Assembly (NCBI GenBank): GCA_011390755.1
Contig: JAABRU010000055.1
Location: 1 to 38,640 of the forward strand
Length of the DNA: 38,640 bases
Direction of reading: 5' to 3'
From: Desulfobacteraceae bacterium
GTDB taxonomy: Bacteria; Desulfobacterota; Desulfobacteria; Desulfobacterales; Desulfococcaceae
Below the pieces are notes generated by a model. That model was not told the DNA's origin and did no database searches. It saw only the letters and a list, made by a program, of their open reading frames with translations. How positions within the stretch are numbered: position 1 is the first letter of the stretch; every line of letters begins with the position of its first letter. The position numbers and the translations under genes are program-made. Of the stretch, positions 23,556 through 30,954 are shown piece after piece.

Positions 23556-25216
23556 AAAAAATCCCTTTGCAACGCATATTACAGACTGTCACCCTCGGAC
23601 TGTTCCTCTTTCTTCTCTGGCTGGCGGCCTTTCCCCTGCTCACTCCCTATCCGCCGATTCCCGCGGATATGTTTCTCCGGACCGATCCCCTGATTTTTAC
23701 GGGAACCTGTCTGGGCAGTCGGGCCTTTATTGCCTCCCTCTGGATTGTCCCCCTGCTTTTTCTCCTCACCATGTGTATCGGCCGTTTTTACTGCAGTACC
23801 TTCTGCCCCATGGGGACCAGCATTGATCTGGCAGACCGTATGATTGCTCCCCCGCGGAAAAAAGAAAAAAAAGCATTTCATGCCGGGCCGAAGCATTATA
23901 AATATCTTTTCCTGCTGCTGATTCTGGGAGCGGCCCTTTCAGGGCTGTCTTTTGTCTTTCTGGGTTCCCCCCTCTCTCTTGCCACCCGTTTTTACGGTCT
24001 GATCATGTATCCCCTGCTGTGCCTGATTGCCAAAAGCGGTCTGGAATTTGTGCGTCCCCTGGCAAATGAACTGAATATCACCTCCCTGGTCTATGCGGAT
24101 ACGGAAGTGCCGCGCTTTGCCCTGCAGTGGGTGACGGCCCTTACAGTGCTGGGAATATTTGCATGTGCCCGTATTTCGCCCCGTTTCTGGTGCCGGAATC
24201 TCTGCCCCGCGGCTGCTCTTTTTGCGCTCTTTTCTTTCCGTCCCCTGATCCGGCGGCAGGTATCGGAAGACTGCATTCACTGCGGGAAATGCCAGCGGGA
24301 ATGCCCCATGAATGCCATCCGTGACAATCCCCTGACAACAGACCACCGGGAATGTATTGCCTGCCAGCACTGTGTGGCCCTATGTCCGGCCGAAGCCATC
24401 CGCTTTTCTTCTGCGGCCTCGGTGTATGATGCCCTGGATGCCTTACAGCACATTCCTTCGGATTTTTCCGCAGACCGTCGGCAGGTTTTGGGGGCTGCGG
24501 CTTCGGGTATGGGAATGGCCCTGCTTTCCAAAAGCAGCCTGCCTTTCCGGCAAAATGACATTGTTCCCGGAGAAATGCTGCATCCGGCCCTGATCCGTCC
24601 GCCCGGTGCTTTGCCGGAAAATGATTTTCTGAGCCGCTGCGTCCGCTGCGGAGAATGCATGAAAGCCTGTCCCACCAATACTCTGCAGCCTGTGGGGCTG
24701 ACATGCGGTTTGTATGCCTTTTTCAGCCCTTCCGTCAGCCCGCGGCGCGGCCCCTGCGAACCCATGTGCAATGCCTGCGGGCAGGTCTGTCCCACCGGAG
24801 CCATTGCCCCCCTGTCTCCCGAGGAAAAAATTCGGGCAAAAATCGGGACCGCCCATATTCTCCGCCATAAATGCCTGGCATGGGAGATGGATCGCAAATG
24901 CCTGGTCTGCGATGAAGTCTGCCCCTATAATGCCATATATCTGAAAAACCTGCCCGAAAGCAAAGTGCCGGTTCCTTTTGTAAATGAAAACCGCTGCGCG
25001 GGCTGCGGTTTCTGCGAATACCACTGCCCGGTGCAGGCCCGTGCCGCCATTATTGTGGAACCCATGGAAGCCCTGCGCCTGAAAAAGGGTTCCTATATTG
25101 AAAAAAGCCGGGATATCGGTCTGGATCTGCGGATTCGGAAAGGGAAGCAGTCTTATCAGGATACAGACAGTAAAGAGACGGGTGATTCCGGACTCCCGCC
25201 GGGCTTTACAGAGTAA
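23552..25216 (+). CDS. Membrane polyferredoxin, NapH-like / NapG(MauM)-like fusion
   Basis: A 554-residue protein. The first 230 residues carry about five membrane helices and the two CxxxCP motifs of NapH/NosR/CcoG proteins (GRFYCSTFCPMG, FWCRNLCPAA). Then come two [4Fe-4S] sites (CIHCGKCQRECP, CIACQHCVALCP). At R309-R310 ADRRQVLGAAASGMGMALL resembles a twin-arginine signal, followed by RPPGALPENDFLSRCVRCGECMKACP and further sites CNACGQVCP, CLVCDEVCP, CAGCGFCEYHCP, as in NapG/MauM. NapH and NapG are normally separate; here they form one chain. It should pass electrons between the quinone pool and a soluble partner. ATGA overlap fixes the start. Confidence 0.85.
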   Translation: MKKIPLQRILQTVTLGLFLFLLWLAAFPLLTPYPPIPADMFLRTDPLIFTGTCLGSRAFIASLWIVPLLFLLTMCIGRFYCSTFCPMGTSIDLADRMIAPPRKKEKKAFHAGPKHYKYLFLLLILGAALSGLSFVFLGSPLSLATRFYGLIMYPLLCLIAKSGLEFVRPLANELNITSLVYADTEVPRFALQWVTALTVLGIFACARISPRFWCRNLCPAAALFALFSFRPLIRRQVSEDCIHCGKCQRECPMNAIRDNPLTTDHRECIACQHCVALCPAEAIRFSSAASVYDALDALQHIPSDFSADRRQVLGAAASGMGMALLSKSSLPFRQNDIVPGEMLHPALIRPPGALPENDFLSRCVRCGECMKACPTNTLQPVGLTCGLYAFFSPSVSPRRGPCEPMCNACGQVCPTGAIAPLSPEEKIRAKIGTAHILRHKCLAWEMDRKCLVCDEVCPYNAIYLKNLPESKVPVPFVNENRCAGCGFCEYHCPVQARAAIIVEPMEALRLKKGSYIEKSRDIGLDLRIRKGKQSYQDTDSKETGDSGLPPGFTE

Positions 25217-25262
25217 ACATGTAAAGCAGCATACCTGCTGAGAAAAGCACCGGAAGATCTGA

Positions 25263-25318
25263 AAACCGCAGATACACACGGATTACAGAATCCGGTTTGC
25301 CGTGTGAATCTGCGGTTT
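25263..25318. repeat. Imperfect inverted repeat after the polyferredoxin gene
   Basis: AAACCGCAGATACACACGG (25263-25281) pairs with CCGTGTGAATCTGCGGTTT (25300-25318), 17 of 19 positions. There is no T-tract immediately after, so it is more likely an interspersed repeat than an intrinsic terminator, though it could protect the 3' end of the mRNA. Confidence 0.6.
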
Positions 25319-25334
25319 CATTTCCGGTTTCGGA

Positions 25335-25364
25335 TTTTTTTCTCAAAGGGGATGCTGTATTACA
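25335..25364. mobile_element. Family A right-end remnant
   Basis: TTTTTTCTCAAAGGGGATGC followed by TGTATTACA matches the right end of family A copy 1 (TTTTCTCAAAGGGTATGTTA...). It lies 7 bases before the ribosome site of the next gene, so the insertion, now truncated, set the upstream border of that gene. Confidence 0.6.
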
Positions 25365-25382
25365 GCGTAAAGAGGAGAAGAT

Positions 25383-26663
25383 ATGCTCATCTGTGATGTT
25401 CTGGACAAGAATGCAGCAGTCCGTCCCCGTAAAAATGCCATTGTCTGCGGGGGAAGAGCCTATACATTTGCCTGCCTGCGGGAACGGACAGACCGCCTGG
25501 CCGCGCTGTTGGATTCCCTGGGAATCCGGCGGGGAGAGCGTGTGGGCATTCTGCTGCCCAACTGTGCGGAATATTATGAAAGTTTTCTGGCCCCCCTGCG
25601 CATTGCTGCCCTCAGTGTGCCTTTGCATCCCTGTTCCTCCCTTCCGGATCTGGAAAGTATTTTCAAAGACTGCACCATAACCGCGCTGATAATGGGTGAT
25701 GAAAATTTTGAAGAAGTCCGGGAGATCATCCGGAAACTTCCCCATGTGAAATGTATGCTGATCAATTACCGCCACGGCCCTCTTTTTGTGCCTGCGCTTC
25801 GGGAAAACGGGTTCCGTCCCCTTTTTTCCGGCACAGACAGTCTCCGTGCCGGGAAAAAGTCTTCAGTCCCTGTCCGGAAAAGTGTGGAGGAAGATGAAAA
25901 CGCCGTATATGTTTACACTTCCGGAACCACAGGGAAAGCAAAAGCCGTGGTACTGACCCACGGCATTATTGCCCGCCGGGGTGCCAACCGGCGGAATCTG
26001 GTCATGGGAGAAGAAGACCGCTGCTATACCCTCGGCGGTCTTTACCACAATGGCAAACTCTTTATCGGGCTGGTGTGGAGTCTGTATCTGGGCATGACCT
26101 TTTACAGTGATCCGGAATTCCACCCCCTGCGCACACTGGACAGACTGCACTATGATCAAATCACTTTTTTTCATGCCAGTCCCTTTCATTTCGGGATACT
26201 GGCCTTCTGGGAAGGGTTCGGAGAAATCCCCCCGCTCCCCCGGCTGCATACCTGCCTGTCTTCGGGAAACCGCCTGGATCCGGAAATCAAAGAAGCGTTT
26301 GGGAAACGTTTCGGGCTTTCCATCCGGGAAAATTACGGCATCACCGAGGCCGGAGGATTATGCACAGACGGATTTCCCCATCCGGGGGTAACAGTCCGTA
26401 TTCAGGACCCGCGGGGAAAAGAAATGGGGAAAAATCAGACAGGAGAAATTGTAGTCAGGGGGGCGGGGATGTCCCGGGGCTATCTGAACCGTCCGGAGCA
26501 GACAGCAGAAAAATTCCGGGATGGATATTATTATACCGGAGATGTGGGAATGATGGATGAACAGGGAAAACTGCACATATTTTCCCGGAAAAATAATGTT
26601 CTTTCCCCTTCCCCCTGGCAGGAGGCCATTCAAAAAAACCGTTTTGATCTTTTCCGTCCCTGA
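25383..26663 (+). CDS. AMP-binding (acyl-CoA synthetase-like) protein lacking its C-terminal domain
   Basis: A 426-residue adenylate-forming enzyme. Y178TSGTTGKAKAVVLTH is the ATP-binding P-loop (A3), NYGITEAG motif A5, and YYTGDVGMMDEQGKLHIFSR motif A7-A8. The protein ends SRKNNVLSPSPWQEAIQKNR and a few residues more, where family members continue about 100 residues with the AMP-binding_C domain and the catalytic A10 lysine. The gene stops 12 bases before the end of moaB. Full domain loss should abolish normal two-step ligase activity, although the adenylation half reaction might remain. RBS: AGAGGAGAAG. Related to O-succinylbenzoate and long-chain acyl-CoA ligases. Confidence 0.8.
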   Translation: MLICDVLDKNAAVRPRKNAIVCGGRAYTFACLRERTDRLAALLDSLGIRRGERVGILLPNCAEYYESFLAPLRIAALSVPLHPCSSLPDLESIFKDCTITALIMGDENFEEVREIIRKLPHVKCMLINYRHGPLFVPALRENGFRPLFSGTDSLRAGKKSSVPVRKSVEEDENAVYVYTSGTTGKAKAVVLTHGIIARRGANRRNLVMGEEDRCYTLGGLYHNGKLFIGLVWSLYLGMTFYSDPEFHPLRTLDRLHYDQITFFHASPFHFGILAFWEGFGEIPPLPRLHTCLSSGNRLDPEIKEAFGKRFGLSIRENYGITEAGGLCTDGFPHPGVTVRIQDPRGKEMGKNQTGEIVVRGAGMSRGYLNRPEQTAEKFRDGYYYTGDVGMMDEQGKLHIFSRKNNVLSPSPWQEAIQKNRFDLFRP

Positions 26664-26674
26664 TGTTTGCCGCA

Positions 26675-27181
26675 TCAGCCTTTGTGCATATGCGCAAGCA
26701 GATGCCCCAGCTCCGGAAATATCAGTTTTTCACAGGCCAGAGTACATGCTTTCCGGCTGCCGGGCATACAGAAAAGAACTGTGTTTCCGATAATGCCCGC
26801 ACACGCGCGGGAAAGAATCGCCGCAGGTCCGATTTCCTCATAACTCAGCATTGCAAACAGAGTGCCGAAGGCCGTCAGTTCTTTCTGAAATAAAGGTCTG
26901 ACCGCTTCAATGGTCAGGTCCGCGGGGCTGATACCGGTGCCGCCGTTTAACAGCAGGGCATGGGGTGCATGTTCCGCTATCGCTTTTTTTACTGTCCGGC
27001 CTATTGTTTCCGCATGATCGGGTATTACTGTGTGCAGAATAACATGATGTCCGTTTTTTTCCGCCAGCTCGGCAATGCGGTGCCCGCTCCCGTCCTCTTT
27101 TAATGTTCGGGAAGAAGAAAGGGTGATAATTCCGATATGCAGGTCTTTTAATGCGTTTTGGCGATGTTCTCTGATTCCCAT
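26675..27181 (-). CDS. moaB: MoaB/MogA-family molybdenum cofactor protein
   Basis: A 168-residue protein. IGIITLSSSRTLKEDGSG opens the MoCF domain, LLLNGGTGISPADLTIEAV is the molybdopterin-binding loop with its GGTG and D-x-T-x-E motifs, and EEIGPAAILSRACAG with FCMPGS complete it. MoaB/MogA enzymes adenylylate molybdopterin before molybdate (or tungstate) insertion. It stands alone, convergent with the adenylate-forming gene. RBS AGGAGAGATTT precedes the ATG at 27181. Confidence 0.93.
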   Translation of the reverse strand: MGIREHRQNALKDLHIGIITLSSSRTLKEDGSGHRIAELAEKNGHHVILHTVIPDHAETIGRTVKKAIAEHAPHALLLNGGTGISPADLTIEAVRPLFQKELTAFGTLFAMLSYEEIGPAAILSRACAGIIGNTVLFCMPGSRKACTLACEKLIFPELGHLLAHMHKG

Positions 27182-27210
27182 AAATCTCTCCTGAAAAGCA
27201 TGGCACCCGG

Positions 27211-27233
27211 CCCTCTCCCGCCGGGGGAGAGGG
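27211..27233 (-). terminator. GC-rich hairpin after pyrR
   Basis: CCCTCTCCC (27211-27219) and GGGAGAGGG (27225-27233) form a 9-bp stem with a 5-base loop in the 89-base gap between pyrR and moaB. No clear T-run follows on the minus strand, so it may be one of the GC-rich interspersed hairpins of this genome rather than a true terminator. Confidence 0.4.
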
Positions 27234-27240
27234 GGAATTA

Positions 27241-27260
27241 CGGAACTTTTCGATCTGCTG
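27241..27260. mobile_element. Family B right-end remnant
   Basis: CGGAACTTTTCGATCTGCTG matches the right terminal repeat of family B copy 2, lacking only two A in the GGAAACTTTT part. No left end or core remains. It lies 10 bases beyond the pyrR stop. Confidence 0.65.
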
Positions 27261-27270
27261 AATCTTGTAC

Positions 27271-27804
27271 CTACTGTTTCTGGATAAGCACCTCATCCCT
27301 GCCGTCATGTTCGGAAAGAAGGACATTTACGGTTTCCGAACGCCGTGTTTCCACATACTTTCCGGTATAATCGGCCTGGATCGGCAGCTCCCGGTGTCCC
27401 CGGTCCACCAGTACGGCCAGCTCAATGCGGGAAGGGCGGCCGAAATCCATAAGGGCATCCATTGCCGCCCGGATGGTGCGGCCCGTGAACAGCACATCAT
27501 CCACCAGAATAATCTGCATTCCGTCTACCTGAAAAGAAATGTTTGTTGCCTTTACACTGGGATGGTAGCCGATCCGGGTCCAGTCATCCCGGTACAGGGT
27601 AATATCCATCTGACCGGTCAGCACTTTTGTTCCTTCGGCTTTTTGAATTTCGGCGCGAATCCGTTCCGCCAGAAATACGCCCCGGGTCTGAATTCCCAGC
27701 AGGGCCAGGTTTTCAGTTCCTCTGTGAATTTCAAGGATATTGTGGGTTATCCGGGTCAGGATCCGGTCAATTTCATCTTTTTCAAGAATTTTATGAAATT
27801 TCAT
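27271..27804 (-). CDS. pyrR: PyrR: pyr operon regulator / uracil phosphoribosyltransferase
   Basis: A 177-residue type I PRTase. LALLGIQTRGVFLAERI, TGQMDITLYRDDWTRIGYHP and IILVDDVLFTGRTIRAAMDA (PRPP loop) are PyrR signatures, and ELAVLVDRGHRELPIQADY is the conserved C-terminal block. PyrR binds pyr mRNA in Gram-positives and makes UMP from uracil. No pyr genes or recognisable anti-terminator structures are near, so in this organism the enzymatic salvage role may dominate. Confidence 0.95.
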   Translation of the reverse strand: MKFHKILEKDEIDRILTRITHNILEIHRGTENLALLGIQTRGVFLAERIRAEIQKAEGTKVLTGQMDITLYRDDWTRIGYHPSVKATNISFQVDGMQIILVDDVLFTGRTIRAAMDALMDFGRPSRIELAVLVDRGHRELPIQADYTGKYVETRRSETVNVLLSEHDGRDEVLIQKQ

Positions 27805-28284
27805 TTACATCTCTTCCCTTTCTGCGCCGTTTTTTAGGTCATTTCCAAATACGGCAGTGAGTCAAATCCGCTGATTTTTTCTGTAAGGGTGTATTGCACA
27901 GGCCCCCCGGGCACCTGCCCTGGCAGACGTATGCGGCAGGTACCTGCGGTAAGAATTTGATACATCAACGGATGTTACCCCCAATATGAATACACCGCTT
28001 CCGGAGGTGTCACAGACGTAAAGTCTGCGACCGGGCTGTCAGACACTGCCAGACTTTCCGTTTGGCACTCCTTCGGTACATTTTTTTCAGGAAATCACCT
28101 AATGCAACAGCATTGCTGACTCCGGGAGTCTTGTGTCAAAGACACTGATTCTGTAATGCCGGTTCCCGGCAGGCAGGGAACCCGAGCAGCAGGATTTATG
28201 AACCGGGGCGGGATGCCGAAAAACGTTTCAGTATAAACGGAAAAAGGGCGGTATAAACCGCCCCGGATTATCATGAGATATATA
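27805..28284. other. 480-base gap with repeat debris, no gene seen
   Basis: It includes GCAGTGAGTCAAATCCGCTG (27855 on, resembling a family C end), the palindrome GCAGGTACCTGC, the small hairpin CAGAC-GTAAA-GTCTG, CAGACTTTCCGTTTGGCACTCC near 28051 (family D core fragment) and CGGGGCGG-type hairpins around 28205-28265. No open frame with coding character was found. Confidence 0.5.
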
Positions 28285-28448
28285 CCTAAATTGAGCGATT
28301 CTCAGACCTGAAAATGATTTCCGGCCGGAAATATCAGGGGTTCAGCGGTTCCCGCCTTTTCACCCGTTGGGTGAAAAGCGTAAAACAGGCAAAGTTCCGG
28401 TTATCGGACATCCAGCCGGTTTATCTGAAAAAAACCGCTCAATTTAGG
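28285..28448. mobile_element. MITE-like element, family G (164 bp), after rpsA
   Basis: Ends CCTAAATTGAGCG and CGCTCAATTTAGG are perfect 13-bp inverted repeats, flanked by the 5-bp duplication ATATA (28280-28284 and 28449-28453). The interior holds several hairpins (e.g. TTTTCACCCGTTGGGTGAAAA at 28358 on). It sits 23 bases beyond the rpsA stop, so transcripts of rpsA run into it. Confidence 0.75.
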
Positions 28449-28471
28449 ATATAAAAACGTACTTCAGGATT

Positions 28472-30424
28472 TTATTTGCCTTCGTTGAGTTTTTCCTGAA
28501 GATTTTCCCGCAGAATTTCACCGAAAGAAGAGGTGGCCGGCCCCATTTTGTTGATATAATCGCTGAGAATGGCCTGATCATCTTCCATATCCAGACGTTT
28601 GATGGAGAGTCCGATTCTGCGCTCCTCACTGTGGATATTCATCACTTTGGCTGTAATCATATCACCGACATTGAATTTTTCCGAAGGTGTCTTGATTTTT
28701 TCTTTGCTGATTTCAGAAACATGCACCAGCCCCTCAATGCCTTCCTCCAGCTCAACAAAAACGCCGAAGTCGGTAATATTGGTCACGGTTCCGGTAATCT
28801 CTTTGCCGACTTCATAGCGTTCGGCAACCGTTTCCCAGGGATCGGACTGCAGCTGCTTGATGCCCAGTGAAAATCTTTCGTTTTCTTTTTCAATATCCAG
28901 AACCACGGCCTGAACAATATCCCCTTTTTTGTAAATATCGCCGGGATGTTTGATCCGTTTGGTCCAGGAAATATCCGAAATATGCACCAGTCCGTCAATA
29001 CCTTCATCAATACCGATAAAAAGACCGAAATCTGTAATATTTTTAATCCGGCCCTCGATTGTGGTTCCGACCGGATATTTTTCACTGATAACATCCCAGG
29101 GATTCGGGGAAACCTGTTTCATGCCCAGAGAAATACGGCGGCTTTCGGGTTTGATATCCAACACAACGGCATCCACTTCCTCCCCCACGGAAACCACTTT
29201 GGAGGGATGGCGGATTTTCCGGGTCCAGGACATTTCGGAAACATGAATCAGCCCCTCAATGCCTTCCTCCAGCTCGACAAACGCGCCGTAATCGGTCAGA
29301 CTGACCACCCTGCCGGTAATCCGGGAGCCGACCGGATATTTTTCTTCCGCTTTTGTCCAGGGATCTTCGGTCAGCTGTTTCATACCCAGCGAAACTCTTT
29401 CTTTTTCCAGATCCAGGCTGAGAATCCGGACCTTTATTTCATCGCCCACAGAAAAAAGTTCGGAAGGATGTTTGACGCGTCCCCAGGAGATGTCGGTAAT
29501 ATGCAGCAGACCGTCCACACCGCCCAGATCAACAAAAACGCCGTATTCTGTGATGTTTTTGACAGTACCGGCAACAATTTTGCCTTCTTCGATGGTTTCC
29601 AGAGTTTTGATTCTTGCGGCTTCTCTTTCCTCCTCCAGAATGGCACGCCGCGACAGAACAATATTGCTGCGCTTGCGGTTATACTTCAGAATTTTGAAGG
29701 AATAACTCTGCCCCACCATTTCATCCAGATTACGGATGGGACGCAGATCCGCCTGGGAACCGGGGAGGAAGGCCGTGACACCGATATCCACGGAAAAGCC
29801 GCCTTTGACACGGCTGGTGACAACGCCTTCCACCACCCCTTCTTCATCATAGGCCCTTTTGATTTCATCCCAGACTTTGATTTTGGCAGCTTTTTCTTTG
29901 GAAAGGACGACAACTTCCTCTTCTTCGTCCCACCATTCCACCATCACCTCGACTTTGTCATCAATTTCCGCCCGGATATTTCCGCCTTCATCCATGAATT
30001 CACTGATGCGGATCTGGCCTTCGGATTTATAACCGATATCCACCAGTACATAATCTTTATCAACGGAGATGATTTTGCCGGTGACAACCTCGCCTTCCGC
30101 AAATCTTTTAAAACTTTCTTCATACATGTCCATGAGATTTTCCATGGACTCTTCCCCGTCTTCCATATCGTCATCAGGCATATCATCCGCCTGCAGATCA
30201 TCGGGACTTTCGCTCTGCATGTCTTCTGTTATAACATCACTTTCTGCTATAACATCGCTTTCTGCAATATCACTTTCCGCAATACCGCTTTCCGCAATAC
30301 CGCTTTCCGCAATATCACTTTCCGCAATATCACTTTCTGCAATACCGTTTTCCGCAATACCGCTTTCTGCTGTTTCGGCAGCATCTGCTGATTCTTTTTC
30401 GTCAGTTTTGACAATTTCTTCCAT
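28472..30424 (-). CDS. rpsA: 30S ribosomal protein S1, with repetitive N-terminal extension
   Basis: A 650-residue protein with six S1 (OB-fold) domains from about residue 105. Examples are KIVAGTVKNITEYGVFVDLG, RITGRVVSLTDYGAFVELEE, TIEGRIKNITDFGLFIGIDE and EITGTVTNITDFGVFVELEE; the first two domains are divergent, as usual for ribosome-binding domains. S1 unfolds and recruits mRNA to the 30S subunit. E. coli S1 has 557 residues. The excess here is mostly an acidic N-terminal extension of about 95 residues with nine pentapeptide-type repeats (AESDI/AESGI). Promoter-like boxes lie at 30494-30522. The ATG at 30424 is preceded by AAGGGGG at somewhat long spacing. Confidence 0.95.
   Translation of the reverse strand: MEEIVKTDEKESADAAETAESGIAENGIAESDIAESDIAESGIAESGIAESDIAESDVIAESDVITEDMQSESPDDLQADDMPDDDMEDGEESMENLMDMYEESFKRFAEGEVVTGKIISVDKDYVLVDIGYKSEGQIRISEFMDEGGNIRAEIDDKVEVMVEWWDEEEEVVVLSKEKAAKIKVWDEIKRAYDEEGVVEGVVTSRVKGGFSVDIGVTAFLPGSQADLRPIRNLDEMVGQSYSFKILKYNRKRSNIVLSRRAILEEEREAARIKTLETIEEGKIVAGTVKNITEYGVFVDLGGVDGLLHITDISWGRVKHPSELFSVGDEIKVRILSLDLEKERVSLGMKQLTEDPWTKAEEKYPVGSRITGRVVSLTDYGAFVELEEGIEGLIHVSEMSWTRKIRHPSKVVSVGEEVDAVVLDIKPESRRISLGMKQVSPNPWDVISEKYPVGTTIEGRIKNITDFGLFIGIDEGIDGLVHISDISWTKRIKHPGDIYKKGDIVQAVVLDIEKENERFSLGIKQLQSDPWETVAERYEVGKEITGTVTNITDFGVFVELEEGIEGLVHVSEISKEKIKTPSEKFNVGDMITAKVMNIHSEERRIGLSIKRLDMEDDQAILSDYINKMGPATSSFGEILRENLQEKLNEGK
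30230..30370 (-). repeat. 15-bp tandem repeats encoding AESDI/AESGI in rpsA
   Basis: Residues 19-65 of S1 are AESGI, AENGI, AESDI, AESDI, AESGI, AESGI, AESDI, AESDVI, AESDVI. The DNA is a 15-bp (last two 18-bp) repeat, so slippage would change length in frame without frameshift. Confidence 0.9.
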
Positions 30425-30457
30425 GTAAAAAATATACCCCCTTGGCCTTTTTTTATA

Positions 30458-30483
30458 ATATTACCCGAATAATGGGGTAATAT
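30458..30483 (-). promoter_or_regulatory. Palindrome in the rpsA leader, possible operator
   Basis: ATATTACCC (30458-30466) and GGGTAATAT (30475-30483) are perfect 9-bp arms with an 8-base centre. It starts 10 bases downstream of the candidate -10 box and so covers the expected transcription start. It could be a repressor site or form a 5' hairpin in the mRNA. Confidence 0.5.
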
Positions 30484-30493
30484 AAACTTTAAA

Positions 30494-30522
30494 ATTATAT
30501 ACAAGTCTTTCACAGATTACAA
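30494..30522 (-). promoter_or_regulatory. Candidate sigma70-type promoter of rpsA
   Basis: On the minus strand: TTGTAA (30522-30517), 17-base spacer, TATAAT (30499-30494). Spacing is ideal and the -10 box is a consensus match. It gives a leader of about 65 bases. The rest of the gap up to 30954 is AT-rich without a recognised feature. Confidence 0.6.
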
Positions 30523-30954
30523 GATTTATTTAAAGAAATGATGCTTCCGCTTTGCACAAATCCTTTATAGCCTCTGTCCGTGTCTGTTTTATCATCCTGA
30601 TAATAAAAAATATTTTTAAATTCAGCCAGGTCTGTCCCGGCAAAAAACTGTCATTGTATTTTTTCTGATAAAGAAAAAAATGATATTTTTCTGACATTCC
30701 CGACTTGTTTTTTATCGCCTCATCATTTATCATGGACAGCATAGGCCAAAAAAGCGAAGTTATCATTCTTTTTTTTCAGACTTTTTTCAGATATTCCTTA
30801 TCTGTCTGCTATCGGATTTCAGATAATTCATTTTGGGAAGGTATCCGTCTTCGCATGTCGCAGCCGCAGCGCGGAAACAATACGAAAAAATCATTTCATA
30901 CACTTCCCCTCCCGCCAAAGAATTATCCGGAAAACGTTAGATTTTGGAGGAAAT

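Noticed and set aside
25263..25318. Intrinsic terminator of the polyferredoxin gene
   Set aside because: The stem is imperfect and lacks a downstream T-run; it looks like an interspersed repeat.
28946..30391. A 481-codon open frame antisense to rpsA
   Set aside because: The repetitive product simply mirrors the S1 repeats; rpsA is unmistakable on the minus strand.
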